A stretch of DNA of 52,448 nucleotides from Ulvibacterium sp. Its GTDB lineage: Bacteria > Bacteroidota > Bacteroidia > Flavobacteriales > Flavobacteriaceae. How positions within the stretch are numbered: the first letter of the stretch is position 1; each line of letters begins with the position of its first letter. The position numbers and the translations under genes are program-made. A model generated the notes under the pieces. It was not told where the DNA came from, did no database searches, and worked only from the letters and a program-made list of their open reading frames with translations. Positions 8,665 to 17,978 of this stretch are shown here, piece after piece. Location: NCBI RefSeq assembly GCF_028285715.1, contig NZ_JANQOO010000008.1:1-52448 (forward strand), given 5' to 3'.

Positions 8665-9477
8665 CTACCAACCCCCAGAGGCACCGCCGCCGCCGCCCAT
8701 GCCGCCTCCAAAGCCACCTCCGAAGCCACCGCCACCGAAACTTCCACCTCCTCCGAAGCCACCACGGGATCCGCTTCCAAAACCGCCACGTCCCATATTA
8801 CTTAGGATAATAATATCCCAAATATCCAGACCTGAACGTCTTCCGCCACGTCCCCCTCCTCCTTTTTTATTCCTGCGTGAGAGGATGATTAAAATGATGA
8901 AGAAAATGATAACTGGGAGCAAGGAACCTAAAGGAAGACGCTCTTCATTGTCAAAAGTACGGTCTTCTGTAAACTCGCCGTTCAATACTTGAAAAATGGC
9001 ATCAACTCCATTGTTGAGTCCACCGTAATAATCCTCTTGTTTAAAACGCGGTACGATCACGTTTTCGATGATGCGACGGGACATTGCATCGGTAAGGATG
9101 CTTTCAACACCGTACCCCGTGTTTATACCAATCCTTCGATCATCTTTGGCCAAAAGGATAAGGATGCCATTGTCCTTCCCTTTTTGACCAATTCCCCAAT
9201 CCGTCAACCAATTTGCGCCCAAGTAGTTAATGTTCTCTCCCTCCGTAGAACTTATGATTGCCAAAACAATTTGGGTGGAAGTACTATCGGCATACTGAAT
9301 GAGTTTTCTTTTAAGATTTGATTCCTGATTTTGAGAAAGCAGGCCAATGTAATCATATACACTGGTTTGATCACGGATTGAAGCCGGTTTTTCGGGAATC
9401 TGGAACTGTGCAAAGCTCAGCCCGAAACAACAAAGACAAATAGGTAAAAGAAGACTAACCTTTAGAAATTTCATCAC
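8665..9477 (-). CDS. TPM domain protein with glycine-rich tail (YgcG family)
   Basis: A 270-residue exported, membrane-attached protein. A signal peptide ends near SFAQ (residue 24). The TPM domain covers about 35-165 and includes the VYDYIGLLS start and the DRRIGINTGYGVE segment. One transmembrane segment lies at about 186-202, and a low-complexity tail rich in G, F and S runs from about 230 to the end. TPM domains are linked to membrane-protein quality control and, in a plant homologue, to a phosphatase activity. The role here is unknown. Its start overlaps the end of the upstream TPM gene by about 20 bp, and it is last in the M23-MerR-LemA-TPM-TPM run. Confidence 0.88.
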   Translation of the reverse strand: MMKFLKVSLLLPICLCCFGLSFAQFQIPEKPASIRDQTSVYDYIGLLSQNQESNLKRKLIQYADSTSTQIVLAIISSTEGENINYLGANWLTDWGIGQKGKDNGILILLAKDDRRIGINTGYGVESILTDAMSRRIIENVIVPRFKQEDYYGGLNNGVDAIFQVLNGEFTEDRTFDNEERLPLGSLLPVIIFFIILIILSRRNKKGGGGRGGRRSGLDIWDIIILSNMGRGGFGSGSRGGFGGGGSFGGGGFGGGFGGGMGGGGGASGGW

Positions 9478-9910
9478 TTAATTCGTTCACGTCCCCGTGC
9501 TGCCATGGGAAGTGGGATTCCAATTCCTTGCCTGCCTTTAAAACGCCATCCACAATACCCTGTTTAAAATTCCCTTCCTTGAATGCTTTTTGAATGGCAT
9601 CACGCGTGCTTTCCCAAAACCCATCAGGGACTACCTTATCTATGCCTTTATCCCCATAAATGGCAAAATTTCTATCGTTAACGGCAATATAGATCAACAC
9701 TCCGTTACCTTCCTTGGTATTGTCCATCTTAAGTAGGTGGAAGACCTCCTTGGCACGATCAAGATAATCCAACTCCGTATGGGCTTCGATATGTACACGG
9801 ATTTCCCCAGAGGTGTTTTTTTCGGCCTCCAATATGGCGGAAACTACTTCCTGCTCTTCCTCGGCGGTTAAAAAATCCTCTACCTTGGACATAAGATCAG
9901 TTAAAATCAA
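9455..9910 (-). CDS. TPM domain protein, short form
   Basis: A 151-residue protein consisting almost entirely of a TPM domain, without signal peptide or membrane segment. It begins with an acidic helix (VEDFLTAEEEQEVV), followed by SGEIRVHIE and then the FAIYGDKGID segment. That segment corresponds to the IGINTGYGVE region of the neighbouring longer TPM protein. It overlaps lemA by 14 bp upstream and the second TPM gene downstream, a strong sign of translational coupling. The pairing of a soluble and an anchored TPM protein with LemA is common in Bacteroidota and suggests one complex. The function is not established. Confidence 0.88.
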   Translation of the reverse strand: MILTDLMSKVEDFLTAEEEQEVVSAILEAEKNTSGEIRVHIEAHTELDYLDRAKEVFHLLKMDNTKEGNGVLIYIAVNDRNFAIYGDKGIDKVVPDGFWESTRDAIQKAFKEGNFKQGIVDGVLKAGKELESHFPWQHGDVNELSDEISKG

Positions 9911-10496
9911 ACTCTACGTTCGGGGCCTGTTCGGAACCTGGATCGGCTTGGTAACGGGACATCTCCTCAAAACCGAAGAGTCCGGCCAATAGTTTCCCAG
10001 GGAACTTAGTGGTGTGAATGTCATATAGGTTTACCTTGTCATTAAATCTATTACGCTCCACATTGATTCTATTCTCCGTTCCCTCCAGCTGGGTCTGCAG
10101 CTCCAAGAAGTTTTGATTCGCCTTAAGTTCCGGGTAACGCTCCACTACGACCATTAGTTTGCTCAGGGCTCCGGTAAGTCCACTTTGGGCCTCTTGGAAG
10201 GCGGCCATACTTTGGGGGGTGATGTTATCCACATCAATGGTGGTGGAGGTGGCCTTGGCGCGAGCTTCAATAACATCGGTCAAGGTACCCCGCTCAAAAT
10301 CTGCCGCGCCCTGAACGGTTTTGACCAAATTTCCGATGAGGTCGTTTCTGCGCTGGTATGCACTTTCTACATTGGACCAAGCGGTCTTGGCATCCGCTTC
10401 CAATTCTACGGCCGTGTTGTTAAATCCTACGGCCCATTGGTAGAGGCCAATGGCTATGACCCCAAGAATAATTAAAATAATTAATCCCTTTTTCAT
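9897..10496 (-). CDS. lemA: LemA family protein
   Basis: A 199-residue protein with an N-terminal membrane segment (about residues 4-22) and a long helical body. It shows the LemA-type sequence: VESAYQRRNDLIGNLVKTV, then RYPELKANQNFLELQ and a conserved ENRINVERNRFND stretch. The C-terminus ends FEEMSRYQADPGSEQAPNV, also typical. LemA proteins are helical bundles anchored in the inner membrane. Their function is not well defined, but they are nearly always found with TPM-domain genes, as here. It is 22 bp downstream of the MerR gene in the same orientation. Confidence 0.92.
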   Translation of the reverse strand: MKKGLIILIILGVIAIGLYQWAVGFNNTAVELEADAKTAWSNVESAYQRRNDLIGNLVKTVQGAADFERGTLTDVIEARAKATSTTIDVDNITPQSMAAFQEAQSGLTGALSKLMVVVERYPELKANQNFLELQTQLEGTENRINVERNRFNDKVNLYDIHTTKFPGKLLAGLFGFEEMSRYQADPGSEQAPNVEFDFN

Positions 10497-10518
10497 GGTA
10501 GTGTTATTTAAGGTTGAT

Positions 10519-10848
10519 TTATAGTTGCTCTTTTATCTTGGAAAGCTCGGCTTTTATCCGTTCCAATTTCTGGATAATTTCAAAATTGCTTAAGGTCTTT
10601 TGTCTGCTTTCCCTCAGATGTGTTTTGGCACCTTCCAAGGTAAATCCCCGTTCCTTGACCAAGTGGTAAATAAGGCGTAGGTTATTGATATCCTGGGGGG
10701 TGAACTTTCGATTGCCCTTGGCATTTTTTTTGGGCTTAAGCGCATCGAATTCCTTTTCCCAAAAACGTATCAATGAGGTATTTACCCCAAACGCCCTGGC
10801 TACTTCACCAATGCCGTAGTATCGTTTTTCAGGCAGTTCTACATACAT
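10519..10848 (-). CDS. MerR family transcriptional regulator
   Basis: A 109-residue regulator. The N-terminal winged helix-turn-helix of the MerR type is clear: YYGIGEVARAFGVNTSLIRFWEKEF (residues 10-34), then KGNRKFTPQDINNLRLIYHL. A short coiled-coil C-terminus carries no ligand-binding or metal-binding cysteines, so it may be a constitutive regulator or respond through a partner. The start codon overlaps the stop of the upstream M23 peptidase gene by one base (TAATG), so the two are translationally coupled. That suggests a link to envelope homeostasis. Confidence 0.9.
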   Translation of the reverse strand: MYVELPEKRYYGIGEVARAFGVNTSLIRFWEKEFDALKPKKNAKGNRKFTPQDINNLRLIYHLVKERGFTLEGAKTHLRESRQKTLSNFEIIQKLERIKAELSKIKEQL

Positions 10849-11825
10849 TAATCCAAGGATTGATTTTCTTGAGTGGCATATTTGAGCATATTCTCGAATT
10901 CTTCCGCCGACAAACTTCCGTAGTAAAAGTTTATGGGGTTTATACGTTCATCGTCCTTCCAGACCTCATAATGCAAATGGGGCGCTTCCGAGCGTCCCGT
11001 ATTGCCTACAAAGCCGATGAGGTCTCCGCGTTTGACCTTTTGTCCTCGCTTTACATTGTACCTGCTTAAATGGGCATAAAGGGTCATATACTCATATCCA
11101 TGTTCTATACGGATATGCTTTCCGTAGCCTGAGGATCTATTATCCGCCCGGATTACCTTACCGTCTCCCGTGGCGTAAATTGGTGTTCCTCTTGGAGCGG
11201 TAAAATCCATGCCCCTATGCATTTTTCTGGCCTTGGTAAAGGGATCCGAACGCCAACCAAAACCAGAGGCCATTCGGGTAAGATTTTCATTGTTAATGGG
11301 CTGTATGGCAGGGATGGAGGCCAGTAGTTTTTCCTTTTCCTTAGCCAATTTGGTAATCTCATCCAGAGACTTGGATTGTATGGCCATCTGTTTTTTAATG
11401 ATGTCCAATCGCTTGGTGGTGGCAATGATCATTTCCGAATTATTGAAGCCCTCCAGGGATTTGTATCGGTTTACCCCGCCGAAACCTGCCCTTCTTTGTT
11501 CCTCAGGAATGGGATTGGCCTCAAAATATAAGCGATAAATATTATTGTCGCGATCGGCAATATTGGTCAATACCTCTTCTATTTGCTCCATTTTTTTGTT
11601 CAAAAGCTCAAACTGAAGCTCATAGTTTTTTACCTCACGTTGTAGGGATAGTTCGCGGGGTGTATTTATCAAATTGGTGTTCAATAACAAAACGAGGCAT
11701 AAGAGACCAAAAAAAAGTGATCCCAGGAAGAAAAACGCAATATTCCAATACCGCTTGGATTTTTTGGGTTCTATCTTTCGGTAGGACAAAGTGTCCGGGT
11801 CGTAATAATACTTTACCTTAGACAT
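10848..11825 (-). CDS. M23 family membrane-anchored metallopeptidase
   Basis: A 325-residue inner-membrane peptidase. One transmembrane segment at about 28-50 is followed by a coiled coil (about 58-100 and 135-170) and a C-terminal LytM/M23 zinc peptidase domain. The zinc ligands are visible as H203 and D207 (HRGMD) and H285 in HLH (283-285). The partner histidine lies in YAHLS (251). Such enzymes cut peptidoglycan cross-links or activate amidases during division. All ligands are present, so it is probably catalytic. It is the first gene of the leftward run with merR, lemA and two TPM genes, and is divergent from alaS. Confidence 0.93.
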   Translation of the reverse strand: MSKVKYYYDPDTLSYRKIEPKKSKRYWNIAFFFLGSLFFGLLCLVLLLNTNLINTPRELSLQREVKNYELQFELLNKKMEQIEEVLTNIADRDNNIYRLYFEANPIPEEQRRAGFGGVNRYKSLEGFNNSEMIIATTKRLDIIKKQMAIQSKSLDEITKLAKEKEKLLASIPAIQPINNENLTRMASGFGWRSDPFTKARKMHRGMDFTAPRGTPIYATGDGKVIRADNRSSGYGKHIRIEHGYEYMTLYAHLSRYNVKRGQKVKRGDLIGFVGNTGRSEAPHLHYEVWKDDERINPINFYYGSLSAEEFENMLKYATQENQSLD

Positions 11826-11840
11826 GAATGGATTTTATCC

Positions 11841-11848
11841 TATTTTTG
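11841..11848 (+). promoter_or_regulatory. Likely -7 promoter box of alaS
   Basis: TATTTTTG matches TAnnTTTG and lies just downstream of the divergent M23 gene start. It is 80 bp before the alaS ATG chosen here, which would leave a leader of about 75 nt. A second near-match (AAAATTTG) lies closer to the gene, so the exact promoter is uncertain. Confidence 0.4.
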
Positions 11849-11928
11849 TGCTTTCTTTTAACAGAACAAACAAATATAAAAATTGTTTTGTACAAACCGT
11901 TAAAATTTGTAAAACCTTACCATTTTCA

Positions 11929-14568
11929 ATGACTTCCAAAGAAATTAGGAAACAATTTTTGAATTTTTTCAAAGGCAAGGACCATACCATTGTTCCTTCT
12001 GCCCCCATGGTCATCAAAGATGATCCTACCCTGATGTTCACCAACGCCGGGATGAATCAATTCAAGGAGTTTTTCCTGGGCAATCGCAAGGCGGAAAATG
12101 TAAGGGTGGCCGATTCTCAAAAGTGTCTTCGAGTGAGCGGCAAGCACAATGATCTTGAAGAGGTGGGTAAGGACACCTATCATCACACCATGTTCGAAAT
12201 GTTGGGGAATTGGAGTTTTGGGGATGCCAATGGTTCCGATAACGGTGGATATTTTAAAAAAGAAGCGATACAATGGTCATGGGAATTGCTGACGGATGTT
12301 CTTAAAATAGATAAGGAAAGTCTGTATGTCTCGGTTTTTGAGGGGAGTAAGGACGCCGATAACCTGGAAATGGACAAGGAAGCCTTTACCCATTGGAAAG
12401 CTATTGTTCCCGAAGATCGCATTATTATGGGCGACAAGAAGGATAACTTTTGGGAAATGGGCGATCAGGGTCCCTGTGGCCCCTGCTCCGAAATACATGT
12501 GGACATACGTCCTTCGGAAGAAAAGGCCAAAGTTTCCGGGGCGTCCTTGGTTAACCAAGACCATCCCCAGGTAGTCGAAATCTGGAACCTAGTTTTTATG
12601 CAATACAACCGTAAGGCCAATGGAACTTTGGAGCCCCTGCCTGCAAAGCATGTGGATACCGGGATGGGTTTTGAACGTTTATGTATGGTATTGCAGGGAG
12701 TTACATCCAACTATGATACCGATATTTTTACCCCGATTATTCGGGAAATAGAAACGATTACCCTTACAAAATATGGGCTAAAGGAAGAGATAGATATCGC
12801 CATAAGAGTAGTTGCCGACCATATCAGGGCCGTGGCCTTTTCCATTGCGGATGGGCAGCTCCCCAGCAATACGGGTGCTGGATATGTTATTCGGAGAATA
12901 TTGAGAAGGGCCATACGTTATGGATTTACCTTCTTGGGAACAAAGGAACCTTTTATGTTCCGTTTGGTAAAAGTCCTGGTCGGTGTTATGGGCGAGGCAT
13001 TCCCGGAACTGAAGCAACAACGGCAACTGATCGAGAATGTGGTACGAGAGGAAGAACATTCTTTCCTGAACACTTTGGAACAGGGCCTAGTGCTGTTGGA
13101 AGGTGTTGTCCAGGCTTCAAAAAACAAAACAGTGGATGGTCGCAAGGCTTTTGAGTTGTATGATACCTATGGCTTTCCCATAGACCTTACGGCCCTGATT
13201 CTTCAGGAAAAAGGTTATTCCTTGGATGAAAGGGAGTTTGAGGAAGCGATGCAGGAGCAAAAACAGCGTTCTAAATCGGCCTCTCAGATTTCCATGGGCG
13301 ATTGGGAAGTTTTATCCAGTAATGTGGAACAGGAATTTGTGGGCTATGACACTTTGGAAGCGGATGTAGAATTGACCAAATATAGGAAGGTTGCTTCCAA
13401 AAAGGACGGCGAGCATTATCAATTGGTCTTCAACAGAACCCCATTTTATCCCGAGGGAGGTGGCCAAGTGGGGGATAAAGGGTATTTGGAGATGCCCAAT
13501 GGGGATGTGGTGTACATTGTAGACACCAAAAAAGAGAACAATGAAATTGTCCATTTTGCCAAAAGTCTGCCGAGACACCCTGAAGCCACCTTTAAGGCAG
13601 TAGTCGATAAGAAACAACGGCAGCGTACCGCTGCAAATCATACTGCGACACACTTATTGCATCAAGCACTACGTGAAATAGTAGGCTCTCATGTGGAACA
13701 AAAGGGCTCGGCCGTACATTCCAAATACCTCCGGTTCGATTTTTCGCACTTTGCAAAGTTGACAGAAGAAGAAATAAAATCAGTAGAGGATTTTGTACGT
13801 GGTCGAATCGATGGACAATTGCCATTACAGGAAAACAGAAATGTGCCCATCTCCCAAGCCTTGGAAGAAGGGGCCATGGCATTGTTCGGTGAAAAGTATG
13901 GTGATACCGTCCGCACCATCCGTTTTGGGCAGTCCATAGAGCTATGTGGTGGAACCCATGTACAAAATACAGGTGATATCTGGCATTTTAAAATTGTTTC
14001 CGAAGGTGCCATAGCCGCTGGAATTCGGCGTATTGAAGCCATAACTTCAGATGCCGTAAAGGATTTTTATGCCAAAAACGAAGGTGTGCTTATCGAACTC
14101 AAAAACCTTTTGAACAATCCTCAAGACCCGGTTAAGGCACTGGAATCATTACAAAGCGAAAACACCAAATTAAAAAAGGAGGTAGAACACTTGTTAAAGG
14201 ACAAGGCAAAGAACCTCAAGAGGGACTTGCTAAATGAGTTGGAGGAAGTAAACGGGATTCAATTTCTGGCCAAGAAGTTGGATTTGGATGCCGCTAGTAT
14301 AAAAGACCTTTCCTTTGAGATGGGAAACAACCGAACCGACCTGTTCTTGCTTTTTGGGACGGAACAGAATGGGAAAGCCTTGCTCTCTTGTTTTATATCC
14401 AAGGAACTGGCAGCGGAAAGGGAATTGAATGCAGGGACAATTGTTCGCGAACTGGGGAAACTCATCCAAGGTGGTGGAGGCGGACAACCTTTTTTTGCCA
14501 CAGCCGGAGGAAAAAATCCAGAAGGAATACATCTGGCCTTGGAGCAAGCCAAAAATTATATAGCTTAA
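11929..14568 (+). CDS. alaS: Alanine--tRNA ligase
   Basis: An 879-residue class II synthetase that charges tRNA-Ala. The ATG at 11929 gives the family N-terminus ([14 protein letters not shown]). A longer in-frame reading back to 11824 would run through the promoter region and is rejected. Visible parts are the catalytic core (about 1-460, including FTNAGMNQF and [13 protein letters not shown]), the editing domain with the zinc motif HTATH and CGGTH, and the C-terminal DHHA1-type domain ending in [15 protein letters not shown]. All domains are intact. The next gene starts one base after the stop codon, so it may be co-transcribed. Confidence 0.97.
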   Translation: MTSKEIRKQFLNFFKGKDHTIVPSAPMVIKDDPTLMFTNAGMNQFKEFFLGNRKAENVRVADSQKCLRVSGKHNDLEEVGKDTYHHTMFEMLGNWSFGDANGSDNGGYFKKEAIQWSWELLTDVLKIDKESLYVSVFEGSKDADNLEMDKEAFTHWKAIVPEDRIIMGDKKDNFWEMGDQGPCGPCSEIHVDIRPSEEKAKVSGASLVNQDHPQVVEIWNLVFMQYNRKANGTLEPLPAKHVDTGMGFERLCMVLQGVTSNYDTDIFTPIIREIETITLTKYGLKEEIDIAIRVVADHIRAVAFSIADGQLPSNTGAGYVIRRILRRAIRYGFTFLGTKEPFMFRLVKVLVGVMGEAFPELKQQRQLIENVVREEEHSFLNTLEQGLVLLEGVVQASKNKTVDGRKAFELYDTYGFPIDLTALILQEKGYSLDEREFEEAMQEQKQRSKSASQISMGDWEVLSSNVEQEFVGYDTLEADVELTKYRKVASKKDGEHYQLVFNRTPFYPEGGGQVGDKGYLEMPNGDVVYIVDTKKENNEIVHFAKSLPRHPEATFKAVVDKKQRQRTAANHTATHLLHQALREIVGSHVEQKGSAVHSKYLRFDFSHFAKLTEEEIKSVEDFVRGRIDGQLPLQENRNVPISQALEEGAMALFGEKYGDTVRTIRFGQSIELCGGTHVQNTGDIWHFKIVSEGAIAAGIRRIEAITSDAVKDFYAKNEGVLIELKNLLNNPQDPVKALESLQSENTKLKKEVEHLLKDKAKNLKRDLLNELEEVNGIQFLAKKLDLDAASIKDLSFEMGNNRTDLFLLFGTEQNGKALLSCFISKELAAERELNAGTIVRELGKLIQGGGGGQPFFATAGGKNPEGIHLALEQAKNYIA

Positions 14569-14569
14569 C

Positions 14570-15229
14570 ATGAAACGGCCTAAACTTAGTAGTCTCAATT
14601 GGAAATATATTGTAGGGGAGGTGCTATTGATATTTGTCGGAATCAATTTGGCTATCTGGTTCAACGACTGGAATGCGTCCAAAAAAATTGACGAAAACAA
14701 AAATATCGCGATAGCAAAGATTAAGATTGAAATTAAAAATAATTTATGGGAGCTTGTAAAGACAAGGAAAAACAACCAGCGTATTGTTAAGGCTATCGAA
14801 ACATATAAAGACTTTGATTCAGGCGATGAAGATGGCGTATTGGTGGCAGCCGAACAGATGAAAACATTTCAAAAACAATTCCCTGGCTTTTTCCGTATAA
14901 CAGATTCCACTCACACAAAGGACAGATTGTTTGAGTATGAAGGGGATGTGTTTATTAATCTAGAACTTGCCGAGCTTTCCAGTATTGCCTGGGAAACCTC
15001 CAAAACTACCGGAATTGTCAACGAATTCGGTTACGACTGCCTCTATGGACTTCAGGGCATTTATAATCTGCAGCGATTGGTAACCAATGAAATGGACAAG
15101 GCCAGCAATGCTTTGCAGAATCAGGAAATAGAACTTTTATTGCGGGTTTTGGATTTTATTCGTCAAATGGATTCCAGTCTGGAAAAGGAATATGAAGCTT
15201 TTTTGCAGCGTATCACGGACTGTATATAA
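14570..15229 (+). CDS. DUF6090-like single-pass membrane protein
   Basis: A 219-residue protein with one N-terminal membrane segment (about 13-30) in the context YIVGEVLLIFVGINLAIWFN. This closely resembles the start of DUF6090 proteins, which are common in marine Flavobacteriaceae. The remainder is helical and charged, and probably periplasmic. No catalytic motif is visible. The gene starts one base after alaS, so it is likely read from the alaS transcript, but no shared function is evident. Confidence 0.7.
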   Translation: MKRPKLSSLNWKYIVGEVLLIFVGINLAIWFNDWNASKKIDENKNIAIAKIKIEIKNNLWELVKTRKNNQRIVKAIETYKDFDSGDEDGVLVAAEQMKTFQKQFPGFFRITDSTHTKDRLFEYEGDVFINLELAELSSIAWETSKTTGIVNEFGYDCLYGLQGIYNLQRLVTNEMDKASNALQNQEIELLLRVLDFIRQMDSSLEKEYEAFLQRITDCI

Positions 15230-15250
15230 CCCGCGCTAACGACTTCCGCA

Positions 15251-16075
15251 TTATTCCCAGACGGAGGTTTTTACCCATTCGATGGCATCCTCAATGTAGG
15301 GGACATAATCACAGGGCCTAAAGTGTCCCAATTCCGCGGCCATTACCAGTTCTACCTCACTCCCGGCATTTCGGGCAAGCTCTACCAATGACTCGGTATT
15401 GGTGTACGGGAATAGCTCATCTACCTCGCCATGTATCACATATACTGGAACTTCCGTTCGTTTTATTCCTTCATCATCAGTTATTAATCCATAGGCCTGT
15501 GCTATAGCTATAGATGCCGAAAAAAGTTCCGGATGGGTATCGGCAAAAAACCAGCTTCCGAAACCCCCATCGCTATAACCGAATACCACCACTCTTTCGG
15601 GGTCTATATTTAGATTTTCTATGGCGAACTTTACTAGATTTACTACTTGGGTCTCATTGAAGGAGGCAAACCATAGAAAACCTTGGGAGTTGGGAATTAG
15701 GGTATATGCTTTGGTATCGGTACTTTCCAATGCCGGCGCAAGTGTACAGCTCCCTCTTGTATGCACATCGGGTCTAAGAGTGAGCGCGCCTCCGTGCAAA
15801 TCGATGAAAAGAGGTACCAATTCGTCGTCTTCGACCTCAGGAACAATTAATCGAAATGCCCATTTTTTGTTGAACAGGACATCTAATTCAAAATCGTTTA
15901 CTCCGGTTTTAAAAGGAAGCTCTGAAAAAGCCTTTCTAGCCGCATCAATATCCAGTTGTGGTGTGTTATCCACAACGACCTCCGGTTCCGGCGTTTCCAA
16001 AAAACTATCGCTGCATCCTACGGTGCATAAAACGAATGCAACAACTGATAGGATGATTTTTGATTTACCGCTCAT
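15251..16075 (-). CDS. Alpha/beta hydrolase lipoprotein (feruloyl-esterase/depolymerase type)
   Basis: A 274-residue lipoprotein with signal ending in CTVGC (residue 21), followed by a proline- and glutamate-rich linker. The catalytic domain is an alpha/beta hydrolase. It has an oxyanion region LHGG (93-96), nucleophile Ser168 in GYSDGG, acid Asp219 in HGEVDELF and His251 in GHFRPC. The pattern resembles LpqC/PHB-depolymerase-like and feruloyl esterases. Secretion suggests an extracellular ester substrate such as an acylated polysaccharide or polyester. It is a single gene, convergent with the DUF6090-like gene and divergent from the GSCFA gene. Confidence 0.8.
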   Translation of the reverse strand: MSGKSKIILSVVAFVLCTVGCSDSFLETPEPEVVVDNTPQLDIDAARKAFSELPFKTGVNDFELDVLFNKKWAFRLIVPEVEDDELVPLFIDLHGGALTLRPDVHTRGSCTLAPALESTDTKAYTLIPNSQGFLWFASFNETQVVNLVKFAIENLNIDPERVVVFGYSDGGFGSWFFADTHPELFSASIAIAQAYGLITDDEGIKRTEVPVYVIHGEVDELFPYTNTESLVELARNAGSEVELVMAAELGHFRPCDYVPYIEDAIEWVKTSVWE

Positions 16076-16272
16076 TATTTATAAAATATTGAAAATCAGA
16101 ATCTAAAAACACTGATTTTTCGGAATCAACTCCTAATATACTAATAAATTAATGAGCTATTGGAGTAAAGCCGTAAAGTTCCACTCGGGTGTAGTCCATA
16201 TCCCTAGTAACGTACTATTGGCACGTCAATTGAAAAAGGGTCGCGATTTAACGGTTTCCATAAAAAGAGGGT

Positions 16273-16280
16273 TAAGTTTG
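16273..16280 (+). promoter_or_regulatory. -7 promoter box of the GSCFA/DUF4230 pair
   Basis: TAAGTTTG is an exact TAnnTTTG match, 28 bp before the ATG of the GSCFA gene. No matching -33 element is obvious. Confidence 0.45.
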
Positions 16281-16308
16281 TATTTTGTAATGAACCGTTT
16301 CTATCGCC

Positions 16309-17265
16309 ATGAAGTTGCAAACCCAAATTCCCTTGAGTCCAGCAAAGACTAAAATTGATTATCATAGCCAGTTGGTGCTCATGGGATCATGTTTTGTCAG
16401 GAATATGGGTAAGAAGCTAGATTATTTTAAGTTCCAAAATCTTCAAAATCCGTTAGGTATTTTGTTTCACCCTACAGCTATTGAAAACTTGATTTCGAGA
16501 GCAATAGATCAAGTAGTTTTTACGGATAGGGATGTTTTTTTTCATAATGATCGCTGGTATTGTTTTGCCGCCCATTCCGATTTAAGTAAGGTATCGCGGG
16601 AAAAATTGATTCTGGAGTTGAATCAGGGTCTTAAACGTATGGAAATGCAATTGGAAAAATCCACACATATCATTTTTACTTTGGGTACTGCTTGGGTTTA
16701 TCGGCATAGGAAGACCAATACCCTTGTGGCCAATTGCCATAAGATTCCGCAAAAGGAATTTGATAAGGAACTCCTTGCCATTGAGGCCATTGTAAAGAAC
16801 TTGGAGTCGGTTATGAACCATATCCGATCAACCAATAAAAAGGCCCAGGTTATTTTTACGGTTTCCCCGGTTCGTCATCTTAAGGACGGATTTGTTGAAA
16901 ACCAACGGAGCAAGGCGCATTTAATAGCGGGCATCCATAAATGGCTGGAGACTTCTTCATTGGCTACCCAAAGTAGTTATTTCCCGGCCTATGAACTTAT
17001 GATGGACGAATTAAGGGACTACCGCTTCTATGAAACGGATATGATTCATCTCAACCCATTGGCCATTGATTATATTTGGGAAAAATTCATGCAAACCTGG
17101 ATTCGGGAAGAAGCCTTTTCTACCATGGGAAAAGTGGATATAATTCAAAAAGGATTGACGCACCGACCTTTTTATCCCGATTCGGAATCCCATCAGAAAT
17201 TCGAAAAATCACTGCGGGAGAAAATTACGTATCTTCAAAAAGGATATCCGTTTATGGAGTTTTGA
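16309..17265 (+). CDS. GSCFA domain-containing protein
   Basis: A 318-residue cytoplasmic protein of the GSCFA family, which is related to SGNH hydrolases. The name-giving motif appears as MGSCFVRNMGKKL near residue 26, followed by NPLGILFHP, a typical second block. IFTLGTAWVYRH and VIFTVSPVRHLKDG are further conserved blocks. Near the C-terminus DMIHLNPLAIDYIW corresponds to the SGNH block V (D..H). The serine in GSCF and this D/H pair could form a catalytic triad, but the substrate of the family is unknown. It is followed after 28 bp by a DUF4230 gene. Confidence 0.9.
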   Translation: MKLQTQIPLSPAKTKIDYHSQLVLMGSCFVRNMGKKLDYFKFQNLQNPLGILFHPTAIENLISRAIDQVVFTDRDVFFHNDRWYCFAAHSDLSKVSREKLILELNQGLKRMEMQLEKSTHIIFTLGTAWVYRHRKTNTLVANCHKIPQKEFDKELLAIEAIVKNLESVMNHIRSTNKKAQVIFTVSPVRHLKDGFVENQRSKAHLIAGIHKWLETSSLATQSSYFPAYELMMDELRDYRFYETDMIHLNPLAIDYIWEKFMQTWIREEAFSTMGKVDIIQKGLTHRPFYPDSESHQKFEKSLREKITYLQKGYPFMEF

Positions 17266-17293
17266 ACTTCATGGAGGGTCAACACGTTGTAAG

Positions 17294-17908
17294 ATGAAAA
17301 AAATACTAATCGGCGTCATTATTACCTTGGCACTGGTCCTTATCATCCGATCTTGTAGCGAAGAGCGGCAGGAAAAATCCATTCTTCAGGAAAGTTCCAT
17401 GCTTATACAACAACAAATCGATAATGTCTCCAAGCTTATCGTAACCGAGGGACATTTTGCCGAGGTCTATAGCTATAAGGATTCCCAAGAATTGTTCGGT
17501 TCCCTTATTACAGCTGATAAAAGGGCATTGGTTGTGGTAAATGCCGAGGTAACCGTAGCCTATGATCTGTCCAAAGTCGATTTTGAAGTAAATAGTGCCG
17601 ATAAAACCCTTCATATCAGAGCGATTCCCGAGCCGGAGATAAAGATCAACCCTGATTTTGAATATTATGACGTGACGGCCGATTACTTCAATCAATTCAA
17701 TGCCTCGGATTACAATACCATTAAGGTGAACGTAAAGAGTGCCTTATTGGAAAAGATAGAAGCTTCGTCCCTAAAAACCAACGCTCGAAACCGATTGGTC
17801 AGTGAACTTCAAAAATTTTATATTTTGACCAATTCCATGGGCTGGTCAATGGCTTATAAAGATAAAATAATTGATCAAGACCTGTCCAGCTTCCTTCTCA
17901 AGGATTGA
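17294..17908 (+). CDS. DUF4230 domain-containing protein
   Basis: A 204-residue protein with an N-terminal membrane anchor (about residues 3-20) and a DUF4230 domain covering most of the rest. Recognisable parts are KLIVTEGHFAEVYSYKDS, AEVTVAYDLSKVDFEVN and IPEPEIKINPDFEYYDV. The function of the family is unknown. It is common in Bacteroidota, often with the GSCFA gene as here, so the two may act together at the cell surface. The cysteine in the anchor (RSCSEE) does not form a convincing lipobox. Confidence 0.88.
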   Translation: MKKILIGVIITLALVLIIRSCSEERQEKSILQESSMLIQQQIDNVSKLIVTEGHFAEVYSYKDSQELFGSLITADKRALVVVNAEVTVAYDLSKVDFEVNSADKTLHIRAIPEPEIKINPDFEYYDVTADYFNQFNASDYNTIKVNVKSALLEKIEASSLKTNARNRLVSELQKFYILTNSMGWSMAYKDKIIDQDLSSFLLKD

Positions 17909-17978
17909 TGTTAAAATTTCCAGAAATAGAGACAAAATACTTGGGTTTGTTCCTAACTTGAAAACAAAGTGAGAAGCT

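Noticed and set aside
8699-8992. Proline-rich open frame on the plus strand
   Set aside because: It is the antisense of the glycine-rich tail of the TPM protein; glycine codons read backwards give proline.
16152-16352. Open frame of 66 residues before the GSCFA gene
   Set aside because: It overlaps the -7 box and the first 44 bp of the GSCFA gene in another frame, has no recognisable domain, and looks like chance reading through a promoter region.
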